In this document: positions 17,796 through 26,830 of the stretch, one piece after another | How positions within the stretch are numbered: the first letter of the stretch is position 1 | Layout: each line of letters begins with the position of its first letter | Assembly: GCF_003173055.1 (NCBI RefSeq) | Contig: NZ_QGLF01000001.1 | Coordinates: 813,085-877,084 of the forward strand | Length of the DNA: 64,000 bases | Direction: 5' to 3' | Source of the DNA: Zavarzinia compransoris | Lineage (GTDB): Bacteria; Pseudomonadota; Alphaproteobacteria; Zavarziniales; Zavarziniaceae | The notes under the pieces: generated by a model | What the model was told of the DNA's origin: nothing | Database searches by the model: none | What the model saw: the letters and a program-made list of their open reading frames with translations, nothing else | Position numbers and translations under genes: made by a program

Positions 17796-18055
17796 TCGGG
17801 CGGGGCCTCACCGCGACCCGCGCCCCATTGCTTCAACCAATCGCGGGTTTCCGCGCCGGTCAGATGCAGGCCGTCGCGCTGGAACGCGGCCAGGGATTGC
17901 AGTGCCTCACCGACGAAATCCTGCCGGGCTTCCTCTCGCTCGATGAATTGCTGCAACGCTGCGATCAACAATTCGTCGGTGGACTGCGCCTTCGCCTGGG
18001 CAAGACGTTGGAGCCGCGCTTCCAACTGGCCGTCGATCCGAACGCTGGTGGCCAT
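17783..18055 (-). CDS. ribbon-helix-helix antitoxin
   Basis: A 90-aa partner of the ParE-like toxin. The N-terminus MATSVRIDGQLEARLQRLAQ is a ribbon-helix-helix DNA-binding segment, followed by helical SDELLIAALQQFIEREEA-like sequence and an acidic, charged tail for toxin binding. The ATG at 18055 follows AAGGAAGTG; an in-frame GTG lies three codons earlier. It is transcribed in the same direction as hemF and starts 64 nt after the hemF stop. No clear palindrome was seen ahead of it. Confidence 0.83.
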   Translation of the reverse strand: MATSVRIDGQLEARLQRLAQAKAQSTDELLIAALQQFIEREEARQDFVGEALQSLAAFQRDGLHLTGAETRDWLKQWGAGRGEAPPDCHE

Positions 18056-18119
18056 CGTTCTCACTTCCTTGGGGACACTGCCGCCTTGGCTGAGCGTAGC
18101 ACGGAAAGGCCAGGGGCCG

Positions 18120-18953
18120 TTACGGCCACTTCACCTCGGGCGGCAGGGACATGAGGATCGCCTCGGTGTTGCCGCCGGTCTTCAGGCCGAAGGTGGTGCC
18201 GCGGTCGTAGAGGAGGTTGAACTCGACGTAGCGGCCGCGCTTGACCAACTGGGCCTCGCGCTGGGCCGCCGACCAGGGCTCGTTCATGTGGCGGGCGACC
18301 AGCCTTGGGTAGACGTCGAGGAAGGCTTCGCCGACCGCGCGGGTGAAGGCGAAGTCGGCTTCCGCATCGCCGCTGTCCAGGCTGTCGTAGAAAATGCCGC
18401 CGACGCCCCGCGGCTCGTTCCGGTGCGGCAGGAAGAAATACTCGTCGCACCACGCCTTGAAGCGCGGGTAGTAGGTCGGGTCGAAACGGTCGCAGGCGGC
18501 CTTGAAGGCGCCGTGGAAGGCGGCCGTGTCCTCGTCGTCGGGAAAGACCGGGGTCAGGTCGCCGCCGCCGCCGAACCAGCCGAGCGTGGTCTCGATCCGG
18601 CGGGTGTTCATATGGGCGGCGGGGACGAGGGGCGAGCAGGGGTGGGCGACCAGGCTGATGCCGCTGGCCCAGAAGCGGCCGTCCGCGCCGGCGCCCCGGA
18701 TGTTCTTCGCGAATTCGGGGCTGAAGCTACCCTCGACCGTGGAGATATTGACCCCGACCTTCTCGAACACCCGGCCCTTCATGACCGCCATGACGCCGCC
18801 GCCGCCGCCCGGGCGCTGCCAGGGCGTGCGCTCGAATCGGCCGGGCGCGTCCCCTTGCTCGCAAGCGTCTTCCAGCGCCTCGAAGGCGGCGCAGATGCGG
18901 TCGCGCAGGCTCTGGAACCAGGCGGCGGCGCGGGCTTTCAGGTCGTCGGTCAT
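18120..18953 (-). CDS. hemF: oxygen-dependent coproporphyrinogen III oxidase
   Basis: Converts coproporphyrinogen III to protoporphyrinogen IX using O2, in haem synthesis. The 277-aa product contains [20 protein letters not shown], the substrate-site [27 protein letters not shown], and the C-terminal [20 protein letters not shown]. Length is normal for the family. Its ATG overlaps the trmL stop by 4 bp. It faces away from the cytochrome bc1 operon, which needs haem. This arrangement recurs in alphaproteobacteria. Confidence 0.96.
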   Translation of the reverse strand: MTDDLKARAAAWFQSLRDRICAAFEALEDACEQGDAPGRFERTPWQRPGGGGGVMAVMKGRVFEKVGVNISTVEGSFSPEFAKNIRGAGADGRFWASGISLVAHPCSPLVPAAHMNTRRIETTLGWFGGGGDLTPVFPDDEDTAAFHGAFKAACDRFDPTYYPRFKAWCDEYFFLPHRNEPRGVGGIFYDSLDSGDAEADFAFTRAVGEAFLDVYPRLVARHMNEPWSAAQREAQLVKRGRYVEFNLLYDRGTTFGLKTGGNTEAILMSLPPEVKWP

Positions 18954-19420
18954 TCGCTTCTGTCGCTCGGGAATTGCCGGGTCTGGCGGAGCGCCTCGGC
19001 GAGGACCATGGCGGCAGAGACGGCGACATTCAAGCTGCGTGCGCCGGCCACCATCGGAATGCGCAGCCGCGCATCGGCCAGGGCGTGCACCTCGTCGGGC
19101 AGGCCCGCGCTCTCGCGCCCGACCAGGAGGATGTCGTCGGGCCTGAAGGCGAAATCATGGGGCACGCCGGCGCCCCTGGTGGTCAGGGCGATCAGGCGGC
19201 GGCCCTCGGCCATCCTGAATTGGTCGAATGCGGCGAAATCGAGGTGACGGCGAATCGCCGCTCGCGCAAGATAATCCATGCCGGCCCGGCGCAGCGATGC
19301 GTCCGAGAAGGTGAAACCGCAGGGTTCGATCACGTCCACCCCCACGCCGAGGCAGGCCCCCAGCCGGATCATGGTGCCGGCATTTTGGGGAATGTCGGGG
19401 CAGTAAAGGGCGAGGCGCAT
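18950..19420 (-). CDS. trmL: tRNA (cytidine/uridine-34 2'-O)-methyltransferase
   Basis: A 156-aa SPOUT methyltransferase that modifies the wobble base of tRNA-Leu isoacceptors with SAM. It shows the minimal TrmL architecture: [32 protein letters not shown] (SAM knot) and [17 protein letters not shown]. The ATG at 19420 (MRLALYCPD) was chosen because homologues begin there; the frame runs on to 19471. It is the first gene of trmL-hemF. The 151 nt before it, shared with petA, must hold divergent promoters, but no convincing boxes could be fixed. Confidence 0.94.
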   Translation of the reverse strand: MRLALYCPDIPQNAGTMIRLGACLGVGVDVIEPCGFTFSDASLRRAGMDYLARAAIRRHLDFAAFDQFRMAEGRRLIALTTRGAGVPHDFAFRPDDILLVGRESAGLPDEVHALADARLRIPMVAGARSLNVAVSAAMVLAEALRQTRQFPSDRSE

Positions 19421-19571
19421 GGTCTTTCCCGCGGAAATGCGGGGATTTAGGGGTTCCATGAGCGCGATCAAAGGCTGTGCGGCATCGTGTCACAAGACCA
19501 GGGGTGCTGGACAATCAAGATTTTGGATGCCACTAAGTGGGCAGATTTCTCATATCGCAGAGGGTCTTTAG

Positions 19572-20120
19572 ATGGCGACGTCCAGCTCAGCCGGCCATGA
19601 TGCACATGGATCGGGCCAGGCCACCCGGCGCGACTTCCTGTACGTCGCGACGGTCGGTCTCGGCGCGGTCGCGGCCGGTGCAACGGTTTGGCCGCTGATC
19701 GACCAGATGAATCCCGCGGCCGACGTGCTCGCGCTTTCGTCGACGGAAGTCGATCTCACCCCGATTGCCGAGGGCCAGGGCATCACGGTGATGTGGCGCG
19801 GCAAGCCGGTCTTCATCCGGCACCGCACGGCCAAGGAAATCGAGGAAGCCGAGGCGGTGCCGCTGTCGGAACTGCGCGACCCGCAGGCCGACGCCCAGCG
19901 CGTCAAGGACGGCAAGAAGCAGTGGCTGGTCATGGTCGGCATCTGCACCCATCTCGGCTGCGTGCCGCTGGGCCAGCAGGGTGAATACGACGGCTGGTTC
20001 TGCCCCTGCCACGGGTCGCACTACGACAGCTCGGGCCGCATCCGCAAGGGGCCGGCGCCGCTGAACCTGGCGATCCCCGAATATCAGTTCCTGTCCGACA
20101 CCAAGATCAAGATCGGCTGA
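19572..20120 (+). CDS. petA: Rieske Fe-S subunit of cytochrome bc1
   Basis: Iron-sulfur subunit of complex III that takes electrons from ubiquinol and passes them to cytochrome c1. The 182-aa product begins with a Tat-type signal anchor ([20 protein letters not shown], twin arginine at 19-20) that also forms the single membrane helix. The cluster ligands are C125, H127, C144 and H147, with the C130/C146 disulfide pair. The order petA-petB-petC is standard. The 2Fe-2S cluster makes it an isc client. Confidence 0.97.
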   Translation: MATSSSAGHDAHGSGQATRRDFLYVATVGLGAVAAGATVWPLIDQMNPAADVLALSSTEVDLTPIAEGQGITVMWRGKPVFIRHRTAKEIEEAEAVPLSELRDPQADAQRVKDGKKQWLVMVGICTHLGCVPLGQQGEYDGWFCPCHGSHYDSSGRIRKGPAPLNLAIPEYQFLSDTKIKIG

Positions 20121-20131
20121 GGGGCCTATTC

Positions 20132-21361
20132 ATGAGCTCATCCACCCCATTCCAGACCAATTCCAAGGTCATCAAGTGGATCGAGGCGCGCCTGCCGATC
20201 ATCTCGACGGTCGAAGGTGCGCTCGTATCCTATCCGGCGCCGCGGAACCTCAACTACTGGTGGAACTTCGGTTCGCTGGCCGGCTTCATGCTGGTCGCCC
20301 AGATCGTGACCGGGATCATCCTGGTCATGCACTACACGCCTCATGTGACCCTGGCCTTCGCGTCCGTCGAGCACATCATGCGCGACGTGAACTACGGCTG
20401 GCTGATCCGCTACGCCCACGCCAACGGCGCCTCGATGTTCTTCATCGTGGTCTATATCCACATCATCCGCGGCATGTACTACGGCTCCTACAAGGCGCCG
20501 CGGGAACTGCTGTGGTGGCTCGGCATCGTCATCTTCATCCTGATGATGGCGACGGCCTTCATGGGTTACGTGCTGCCGTGGGGCCAGATGTCCTTCTGGG
20601 GCGCCACCGTGATCACCAACCTGTTCGGCGCGGTCCCCGTGATCGGCGGTGACATCGTCACCCTGCTGTGGGGCGGCTTCTCGGTCGACAACCCGACCCT
20701 GAACCGGTTCTTCTCGCTGCACTACCTGCTGCCCTTCGTGATCTGCGCCGTGGTGTTCCTGCACCTCTGGGCCCTGCACACCACGAAGTCGAACAACCCG
20801 CTCGGCATCGAGATCAAGGGCGACCAGGACACCGTCCCGTTCCACCCGTACTACACGGCCAAGGACGCTTTCGGTCTCTGCGTGTTCCTGATGTTCTTCG
20901 CCTACTGGGTGTTCTTCAACCCGAACTACCTGGGCCATCCGGACAACTACATCGAGGCTAACCCCCTCGTGACCCCGGCGCATATCGTTCCCGAATGGTA
21001 CTTCCTGCCGTTCTACGCGATCCTGCGCGCGGTGCCGGACAAGCTCGGCGGCGTCATCGCCATGGGCGGCGCGATCGTCATCCTGTTCCTCCTGCCGTAT
21101 CTCGACTTCTCGAAGGTGCGGTCGGCGAAGTTCCGCCCGGTCTACAAGCTGGCCTTCTGGATCTTCGTGGTGAACGGCGTGATCCTCGGCTATATCGGCG
21201 CGATGCCGGCGGAAGGCATCTACATCGTCGTCGGCCGCATCGCCTCGCTCTATTATTTCGCGCACTTCTTCGTCATCGTGCCGCTGATTTCCTGGTACGA
21301 GAAGCCGCTGCCGGTGCCAGAATCGATCGCCAAGGCGGTCCTTGGCGACGCCAAGGCGTGA
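20132..21361 (+). CDS. petB: cytochrome b of the bc1 complex
   Basis: A 409-aa multi-helix membrane protein carrying two b haems and the quinol and quinone sites. Typical sequences are [60 protein letters not shown] and the PEWY motif in [13 protein letters not shown] at the Qo site. Eight transmembrane helices are expected from the hydrophobic stretches. It starts 11 nt after petA and ends 14 nt before petC, so the three form one operon. Confidence 0.97.
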   Translation: MSSSTPFQTNSKVIKWIEARLPIISTVEGALVSYPAPRNLNYWWNFGSLAGFMLVAQIVTGIILVMHYTPHVTLAFASVEHIMRDVNYGWLIRYAHANGASMFFIVVYIHIIRGMYYGSYKAPRELLWWLGIVIFILMMATAFMGYVLPWGQMSFWGATVITNLFGAVPVIGGDIVTLLWGGFSVDNPTLNRFFSLHYLLPFVICAVVFLHLWALHTTKSNNPLGIEIKGDQDTVPFHPYYTAKDAFGLCVFLMFFAYWVFFNPNYLGHPDNYIEANPLVTPAHIVPEWYFLPFYAILRAVPDKLGGVIAMGGAIVILFLLPYLDFSKVRSAKFRPVYKLAFWIFVVNGVILGYIGAMPAEGIYIVVGRIASLYYFAHFFVIVPLISWYEKPLPVPESIAKAVLGDAKA

Positions 21362-21375
21362 GGGAGGAGATGATG

Positions 21376-22140
21376 ATGCGTGCGATGAAGATCGGCGCTG
21401 CGGCGCTCCTCGCTCTCGGTCTCGGCACCGGGGTCGCGGCGGCTTCCGAGGCGGTCCATATCGAGAAGCAGGAATGGAGCTTCAACGGCGCCTTCGGCAC
21501 CTTTGACCGCGCCTCCCTGCAGCGTGGCTATCAGGTGTACAAGGAGGTCTGCGCCTCCTGTCACTCGATGAAATACCTGTCGTTCCGCAACCTCGCCGAT
21601 CTCGGCTTCTCCGAAGCCGAAGTGAAGGCGCTGGCGGCGCAATACGAATATCCGGCGCTCGACGAGAGCGGCGAGGCGACGACCCGCAAGGGCCTGCCCG
21701 CCGATCGCTTCCATTCGCCCTTCGCGAACGAACTGGCGGCCCGGGCCAGCAACGGCGGTGCCCTGCCGCCCGACCTGTCGCTGATCGCCAAGGCCCGCGT
21801 CGGCGGCCCGGACTATCTCTATGCCCTGCTGACCGGTTATCACGAGACGCCGGCCGGGTTCACGCTCAATGCGGGCATGAACTACAACGCCGCCTTCCCG
21901 GGCCACCAGATCGCCATGGCGAAGCCGCTGAACGACGATCAGGTCACCTATGCCGACGGCACCAAGGCGACCGTCGCCCAGATGGCCCACGACGTCTCGA
22001 CCTTCCTGATGTGGACGGCCGAGCCCAAGCTGGAAGAGCGCAAGCGCGCAGGCGTGAAGGTCATGGGCTTCCTGGCCATCCTGACCGTGTTCTCCTTCCT
22101 GACCTACCTCCGCGTGCGGAAGAAGGTTCAGGGCCATTGA
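21376..22140 (+). CDS. petC: cytochrome c1
   Basis: Haem c subunit of complex III in the periplasm. It has a signal peptide (MRAMKIGAAALLALGLGTGV) and a haem-binding CASCH motif in KEVCASCHSMKYLSF. A probable axial methionine lies in AGMNYNAAFPGHQIAM, and a C-terminal membrane anchor (VMGFLAILTVFSFLTYLRV) ends in a basic tail. Three in-frame ATGs lie at 21370, 21373 and 21376. The last has the best spacing from AGGGAGGAG at 21361-21369 and was chosen. A strong terminator follows the gene. Confidence 0.96.
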   Translation: MRAMKIGAAALLALGLGTGVAAASEAVHIEKQEWSFNGAFGTFDRASLQRGYQVYKEVCASCHSMKYLSFRNLADLGFSEAEVKALAAQYEYPALDESGEATTRKGLPADRFHSPFANELAARASNGGALPPDLSLIAKARVGGPDYLYALLTGYHETPAGFTLNAGMNYNAAFPGHQIAMAKPLNDDQVTYADGTKATVAQMAHDVSTFLMWTAEPKLEERKRAGVKVMGFLAILTVFSFLTYLRVRKKVQGH

Positions 22141-22165
22141 TCCCACCGGCCGTTCGGCCATGATG

Positions 22166-22199
22166 AACGGGGAGGCTGCGAAGCCTCCCCGTTTCGTTT
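22166..22199 (+). terminator. rho-independent terminator of petABC
   Basis: A perfect 12-bp stem, AACGGGGAGGCT pairing with AGCCTCCCCGTT, closed by a GCGA tetraloop at 22178-22181 and followed by a T-rich run (TCGTTT). It lies 26 nt after the petC stop and before mtnP. Confidence 0.9.
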
Positions 22200-22219
22200 G
22201 AAAGAGGGGCGAGGGCGGC

Positions 22220-23101
22220 ATGGCGGTTCTGGGCGTTCTGGGCGGCAGCGGGCTTTACGATATCGACGGCCTCGAAGACCGGCGCGCGGTCGCGGTCGAA
22301 AGCCCCTGGGGCGAGGTCTCGGACGAGATCGTCACCGGCCGCCTGGGCGGGCTGGACGTCGCCTTCCTGCCGCGCCACGGCCGCGGCCACCGGCTGGCCC
22401 CGGGCGGCATCGACTACCGCGCCAATATCGATGCCCTGAAGCGCCTGGGGGTGACCGATATCCTGTCGCTCTCCGCCTGCGGTTCCTTTCGCGAAGAACT
22501 GGCCCCCGGCACTTTCGTGCTGGTCGACCAGTTCATCGACCGCACTTTCGCGCGGGAAAAGAGTTTCTTCGGCAACGGCCTCGTCGCCCATGTCTCGATG
22601 GCGGAGCCGGTGTGCGGCCGGCTGGGCGACCTCGTGGTGCAGGCGGCGGGCGCACTCGGCCTTGCCCTGCACCGGGGCGGCACCTATCTGGCGATGGAGG
22701 GGCCGCAGTTCTCCTCCCGCGCGGAATCGGAACTCTATCGGTCCTGGGGCTGCGACGTGATCGGCATGACCAACATGCCGGAGGCCAAGCTCGCCCGCGA
22801 GGCGGAGATTTGCTACGCCACCGTAGCCATGGTCACAGACTACGACTGCTGGCACGATGATCATGGCGCGGTCGAAGTGGCCACCATCGTCGAGGTCCTG
22901 AATCGGAACGCCGATGCGGGGCGTGCCCTGGTCAAGGCCGTCGCTCCCCTGCTCGCGGCGGAGCGGCCGGCCGCCTGCCACAAGGGTTGCGACCACGCCC
23001 TGGACCATGCCCTGATCACGGCGCCCGCCGCCAGGGACAAGGGGCTGGCCGCGAAACTGGATGCCGTTGCCGGGCGCGTGCTGTCGCCCAGGGAGAGTTG
23101 A
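22220..23101 (+). CDS. mtnP: S-methyl-5'-thioadenosine phosphorylase
   Basis: Cleaves methylthioadenosine to adenine and methylthioribose-1-phosphate in methionine salvage. The 293-aa product has LGVLGGSGLYDIDGLED (phosphate site), FLPRHGRGHRLAPGGIDYRA, CGSFREELAPGTFV, YLAMEGPQFSSRAESELYR and IGMTNMPEAKLAREAEICYA, the MTAP-type signature. The ATG follows GAGGGCG. It starts after the petABC terminator and runs into lemA with one base between stop and start codon, so the two may be co-expressed without functional link. Confidence 0.94.
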   Translation: MAVLGVLGGSGLYDIDGLEDRRAVAVESPWGEVSDEIVTGRLGGLDVAFLPRHGRGHRLAPGGIDYRANIDALKRLGVTDILSLSACGSFREELAPGTFVLVDQFIDRTFAREKSFFGNGLVAHVSMAEPVCGRLGDLVVQAAGALGLALHRGGTYLAMEGPQFSSRAESELYRSWGCDVIGMTNMPEAKLAREAEICYATVAMVTDYDCWHDDHGAVEVATIVEVLNRNADAGRALVKAVAPLLAAERPAACHKGCDHALDHALITAPAARDKGLAAKLDAVAGRVLSPRES

Positions 23102-23102
23102 G

Positions 23103-23654
23103 ATGTTCGGGTGGATCGTCCTCGGTCTCGTCGTTGCCGTCATCGGTTACGCGATCGTCACCTACAACGGCCTCGTCGCCGGCAAGAACCAGGTGGCCAA
23201 CGGCTGGAAGCAGATCGACGTGCAGCTGAAGCGGCGCTACGACCTGATCCCCAACCTGGTCGAGGTGGCGAAAGACTATATGGGTTACGAGCAGGAAACC
23301 CTGAAGCAGGTGATCGCGGCGCGCAATTCCGCGATGAACGCCCATTCCCCGGCCGAGGCCGGCGCGGCGGAGGCGGCGGTTTCGGGCGCGCTGGGCAAAT
23401 TCTTCGCCCTGGCCGAATCCTATCCCGACCTGAAGGCGAACGAGAATGTGCGCAGCCTGATGGAGGAACTGACCTCGACCGAGAACAAGATCGCCTTCGC
23501 GCGCCAGCACTACAACGACAGCGTCATGGGCCAGAACAATCGCATCGAGCAGTTCCCCTCGAACCTGATCGCGCGCTTCGGCAATTTCGGCATGCATGAA
23601 TATTTCGAAGTGCCGGAGGCGGAAACCGCGCCGGTGAAAGTCTCGCTGCGCTGA
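23103..23654 (+). CDS. lemA: LemA-family membrane protein
   Basis: A 183-aa LemA protein with one N-terminal membrane helix (GWIVLGLVVAVIGYAIVTYN) followed by helical, mostly cytosol- or periplasm-exposed sequence. Family marks are NGWKQIDVQLKRRYDLIPNL, KDYMGYEQETLKQVIAARN and RQHYNDSVMGQNNRIEQFPS. The function of LemA is poorly defined; it frequently precedes an M48/HtpX-like protease, as here, suggesting a joint role in membrane quality control. It starts one base after mtnP. Confidence 0.93.
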   Translation: MFGWIVLGLVVAVIGYAIVTYNGLVAGKNQVANGWKQIDVQLKRRYDLIPNLVEVAKDYMGYEQETLKQVIAARNSAMNAHSPAEAGAAEAAVSGALGKFFALAESYPDLKANENVRSLMEELTSTENKIAFARQHYNDSVMGQNNRIEQFPSNLIARFGNFGMHEYFEVPEAETAPVKVSLR

Positions 23655-23661
23655 GGCCGGC

Positions 23662-24729
23662 ATGAGCGACGGCCCGAAGCCCGGCCCCTGGGGCAGGCGG
23701 AGCCCCGCCCCGCCGCCGGCGGAGGAGGGGGCGACGGTCTTCGCCCCGCGCCCGGCCGCGACTGCGGCTGCCGGGCTGGTCTCGACCGATTTCCACGCCG
23801 CCGCCGCCCGCAACCGGCGCCTGACCTGGATCCTGATCGCGGTGATGATCGCGATCGGCGCCGTGCTCGGCTATCTGATCGGTGCAACCGTCGAGGCGGG
23901 CGAGGGCAGGGCGGATTTCAAGCCCTGGGCCTCCGGCCTCGGTTTCGGCTTTGCCGTCGTCATGATCGCGATCAGCCTGGTCTGGACCCTGATCGTGATG
24001 AAGATCGGCGACAGGATCGTCCTGTCGCTGTCCGGCGCGCGCGAGGTGACGGCGGAACAAGAACCCCAGCTGCACAATATCGTCGAGGAAATGGCGATCG
24101 CGGCCGGCATTCCCAAGCCCCGGGTCGCGGTGATGGAGACGGAGGCGCTGAACGCCTTCGCCACCGGCATGTCGACCGAACGGTCGGCGGTCGCGGTCAC
24201 CCGGGGCCTGATGCAGGCCCTGAACCGCGAGGAATTGCAGGCGGTGGTCGGCCATGAAATGGGCCATGTCCAGAACCTAGACGTCCGCTATGGCACCGCG
24301 GTCGGCGTCTATGTCGGCCTGATCGCCCTGGTCGGCGATGCGGTGCTGCGCATGTCGCGCTTCGGCGGCGGCCGCCGCAGTTCGGGCAACGGCAAGAACA
24401 ACGGCGCCCAGGCGATCCTGATGGTGATCCTGGTGATCGCCGCCATCGTCGCCCCCATCGCGGCGAAACTGGTGCAGATGGCGATCTCGCGCCAGCGCGA
24501 ATATCTGGCCGATGCGACCAGCGCCCGCCTGACCCGCAACCCCCTGGCCCTGATTTCCGCGCTGGAGAAACTGGGCGCATCCACCGTGCCCCTCGACCGG
24601 GCCAACCGGGCGACCCAGCATCTGTTCATCGTCAACCCGTTCCGCGATTTCTCGGCCAAGGCCACCGCCCTGATGTCGACCCACCCGCCGCTGGCCCAGC
24701 GGATCGAGCGGCTGCGCAACCTGGGCTGA
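23662..24729 (+). CDS. M48-family membrane metalloprotease
   Basis: A 355-aa HtpX-like zinc protease with membrane helices around residues 54-75, 92-115 and 250-270. The zinc motif is HEMGH, H198-E199-H202, in VVGHEMGHVQNLDVRYG. The third ligand is probably the glutamate in RQREYLADATSARL. NPFRDFSAKATALMSTHPPLA near the end is typical of the family. The N-terminal proline/alanine-rich 45 residues are not conserved. It is coupled to lemA (7 nt gap). HtpX itself is shorter, so the symbol is left blank. Confidence 0.9.
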   Translation: MSDGPKPGPWGRRSPAPPPAEEGATVFAPRPAATAAAGLVSTDFHAAAARNRRLTWILIAVMIAIGAVLGYLIGATVEAGEGRADFKPWASGLGFGFAVVMIAISLVWTLIVMKIGDRIVLSLSGAREVTAEQEPQLHNIVEEMAIAAGIPKPRVAVMETEALNAFATGMSTERSAVAVTRGLMQALNREELQAVVGHEMGHVQNLDVRYGTAVGVYVGLIALVGDAVLRMSRFGGGRRSSGNGKNNGAQAILMVILVIAAIVAPIAAKLVQMAISRQREYLADATSARLTRNPLALISALEKLGASTVPLDRANRATQHLFIVNPFRDFSAKATALMSTHPPLAQRIERLRNLG

Positions 24730-24753
24730 GGTGCTGTTATCATGCATGTTGCG

Positions 24754-24786
24754 GAATCGATTGACCGCGGAATCCGCCCGTGATTC
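24754..24786. promoter_or_regulatory. cluster of three GANTC sites ahead of ftsB
   Basis: GAATC at 24754-24758, GAATC at 24770-24774 and GATTC at 24782-24786 lie within 33 bp, ending 9 nt before the ftsB start. The first two are part of an 8-bp direct repeat GCGGAATC spaced 16 bp apart. GANTC is the target of the alphaproteobacterial cell-cycle methylase CcrM, and clusters in promoters of division genes are known. A possible -35 TTGACC (24761-24766) sits between two sites. Confidence 0.5.
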
Positions 24787-24795
24787 ATTCATGAC

Positions 24796-25113
24796 ATGAG
24801 CATCGCCGCCGAAATCCGCCGCCGTTTCCGTCAGGCCGTCGTGCCGACGGTCGCCACCTGCGTGACCGCCTATTTCGGCTATCACCTGGTGCAGGGCGAC
24901 TATGGCCTGGTGTCCTGGCTGCGCCTCACCCATGAGATCGAGCAGACCAAGGCCGAACTCGCCGCCGTCTCGGGCGAGCGGGAAGCGCTGGACCGCCGGG
25001 TCTCCCTGCTGCGGCCGGAAAGCCTCGACCGCGACATGATCGAGGAACGCGCCCGCGTCATCCTCGGCTTCGCCCATGAGAACGACGCCGTCATCCTGAC
25101 GCCCGCGCAATAA
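24796..25113 (+). CDS. ftsB: FtsB/DivIC-family septum formation protein
   Basis: A 105-aa bitopic protein: a short cytoplasmic N-terminus, a membrane segment (VVPTVATCVTAYFGYHLVQG), then a coiled coil (LRLTHEIEQTKAELAAVSGE, REALDRRVSLLRPESLDRDM) and the conserved EERARVILGFAHENDAVIL. FtsB links FtsL and FtsQ in the divisome. A gene of this kind shortly before pdhA is usual in alphaproteobacteria. The N-terminus is slightly longer than in E. coli. No strong ribosome site is visible. Confidence 0.85.
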   Translation: MSIAAEIRRRFRQAVVPTVATCVTAYFGYHLVQGDYGLVSWLRLTHEIEQTKAELAAVSGEREALDRRVSLLRPESLDRDMIEERARVILGFAHENDAVILTPAQ

Positions 25114-25266
25114 TCGTCCAGGTCTCGCCGGGCCGGTTAGACGATGGTCTAGCGTCGCCAATGGTATAAGTGCGGCGCTTTTGCGGATTTGTTACCTCTG
25201 CTTCATCTCGCGTCGTGAAACGGCCCGTCAAGAACGGCCGGTCCCGCACAACAGTGGAGGTTACGC

Positions 25267-25584
25267 ATGAAGTCCGCTACGGGCCGGTACGTGAAGGCCG
25301 GCATTCTCGCCATCCTGCTGTTCATCGGCGCCCAGCTCACCTGGGGCTCGATCCTGGCCTCGCTCGTCATCGCGGCGATCCCGGCCGCCTTCATCGCCAC
25401 CGGCATCGTGCCGGCCATCGGCTATACGCTCGGGGGGATCGCGCTGGTCGTCACCATCCTGGGCGCCGCGCTGCCCGCGACCACGCCGCTCGGCGCCGCG
25501 ATCAAGACCGGTTCCTTCGGCGGCATCTCGGACAGCATGGGCGAAGCCTCCAAGGACTTGATCCCGTCCAGCGGCAACCACTGA
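25267..25584 (+). CDS. small membrane protein of unknown function
   Basis: A 105-aa hydrophobic protein not recognised. After MKSATGRYVKAG it has three near-continuous hydrophobic segments (ILAILLFIGAQLTW, ILASLVIAAIPAAFIATGIV, LGGIALVVTILGAALPA) and a short polar tail GSFGGISDSMGEASKDLIPS. A ribosome site (GTGGAGG) precedes the ATG. It has its own terminator, so it is a stand-alone transcript between ftsB and pdhA. A TATAAG box at 25164-25169 may be its -10, with no clear -35. Confidence 0.72.
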   Translation: MKSATGRYVKAGILAILLFIGAQLTWGSILASLVIAAIPAAFIATGIVPAIGYTLGGIALVVTILGAALPATTPLGAAIKTGSFGGISDSMGEASKDLIPSSGNH

Positions 25585-25608
25585 CATAAATTGCCGCCAT
25601 CGACGGTG

Positions 25609-25633
25609 AAAAGGGGCGGCAACGCCCCTTTTT
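25609..25633 (+). terminator. rho-independent terminator after the small membrane gene
   Basis: Stem AAAAGGGGCG pairing with CGCCCCTTTT, loop GCAA at 25619-25622, ending in a run of five T. It lies 25 nt after the stop at 25584. The A-rich 5' arm means it could also act on minus-strand transcripts. Confidence 0.9.
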
Positions 25634-25687
25634 GCTGTCCGCCGCTTGCCTTGACGATCATTTCCCGAAGAATGCATGAAAGCGGCC

Positions 25688-25719
25688 ATTGCGGCGCAAT
25701 AGGATATGCGATTTCGCAT
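25688..25719. promoter_or_regulatory. two adjacent palindromes upstream of pdhA
   Basis: ATTGCG-G-CGCAAT at 25688-25700 and ATGCGA-TT-TCGCAT at 25706-25719 are both perfect inverted repeats, 5 bp apart, about 93-124 nt ahead of the pdhA start. They look like regulator half-sites in the only intergenic region that can promote the pdh operon. No known consensus is asserted. Confidence 0.45.
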
Positions 25720-25811
25720 GACTATCCCTTCGTTTGCATTGCCCGCCATGCCTCTTTCGGTATTGTCACCGCCAACGGTTGAAGGGCACCGAGATCTAAA
25801 CGGAGGACTCC

Positions 25812-26813
25812 ATGGCCAAGGCAGGCAAGAAGCAGGCGGAAGAACCGGCGACCAATGGTCCTGGGCCCGAGCTGATCCATTATTACCGCGAAATGCTGCT
25901 GATCCGCCGCTTCGAGGAGAAGGCCGGCCAGATGTACGGCATGGGCCTGATCGGCGGCTTCTGCCATCTCTACATCGGGCAGGAAGCGGTGGTCGTCGGC
26001 ATGCAGGCGGCGCTGAAGGAAGGTGACGCGGTCATCACCGGCTATCGCGACCACGGCCATATGCTGGCCTGCGGCATGGACCCGAAGGGCGTGATGGCGG
26101 AACTGACCGGGCGCATCGGCGGCTATTCCAAGGGGAAGGGCGGCTCGATGCATATGTTCTCCAAGGAGAAGCAATTCTACGGCGGCCACGGCATCGTCGG
26201 CGCCCAGGTGCCGCTCGGCACCGGTGTCGCCTTCGCCATGAAGTACCGCAAGACCGACAATGTCTGCCTCGCCTATTTCGGCGACGGCGCGGCCAACCAG
26301 GGCCAGGTCTACGAGAGTTTCAACATGGCCGAACTCTGGCGCCTGCCGGTGATCTACGTCATCGAGAACAACCAATATGCCATGGGCACCGCGGTCGCCC
26401 GCGCCTCGGCCCAGACCAAGCTGCACCGCCGCGGCGACAGCTTCAACATTCCCGGCAAGGAAGTGGACGGCATGGATGTGCTGGCCGTCCGCGAAGCCGC
26501 GCTCGAGGCGGTGAAATGGGCCCGCGAAGGGAACGGCCCATTCCTGCTCGAAATGAAGACCTACCGCTATCGCGGCCATTCCATGTCCGACCCGGCGAAA
26601 TACCGCACCAAGGAAGAGGTGCAGAAGATGCGGACGGAACATGACCCCATCGACCATGCCCGCGACCAGCTGCTGACCGCCGGCCTGATCGACGAAGCCG
26701 GCCTGAAGGCCATCGATGCCGAAGTGAAGAAGCTGGTCGCTGAATCGGCGGAATTCGCGCAAACGAGCCCGGAACCCGATCCGAGCGAGTTGATGACCGA
26801 CATTCTTCTCTGA
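25812..26813 (+). CDS. pdhA: pyruvate dehydrogenase E1 alpha subunit
   Basis: Thiamine-diphosphate-dependent decarboxylation of pyruvate, with PdhB, in the pyruvate dehydrogenase complex. The 333-aa product contains [35 protein letters not shown], the ThDP motif beginning [20 protein letters not shown] and closing IENNQYAMG, and the regulatory-loop region [17 protein letters not shown] strong GGAGGA ribosome site precedes the ATG. It heads pdhA-pdhB-pdhC-lpd-lipA, separated by 3-17 nt. Confidence 0.97.
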   Translation: MAKAGKKQAEEPATNGPGPELIHYYREMLLIRRFEEKAGQMYGMGLIGGFCHLYIGQEAVVVGMQAALKEGDAVITGYRDHGHMLACGMDPKGVMAELTGRIGGYSKGKGGSMHMFSKEKQFYGGHGIVGAQVPLGTGVAFAMKYRKTDNVCLAYFGDGAANQGQVYESFNMAELWRLPVIYVIENNQYAMGTAVARASAQTKLHRRGDSFNIPGKEVDGMDVLAVREAALEAVKWAREGNGPFLLEMKTYRYRGHSMSDPAKYRTKEEVQKMRTEHDPIDHARDQLLTAGLIDEAGLKAIDAEVKKLVAESAEFAQTSPEPDPSELMTDILL

Positions 26814-26830
26814 GACCGGGAATTAAAGAC

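Noticed and set aside
19421-19571. Specific promoters for petABC and trmL
   Set aside because: Several TTG- and TAA-containing words occur, but none give a -35/-10 pair with 16-18 nt spacing good enough to report.
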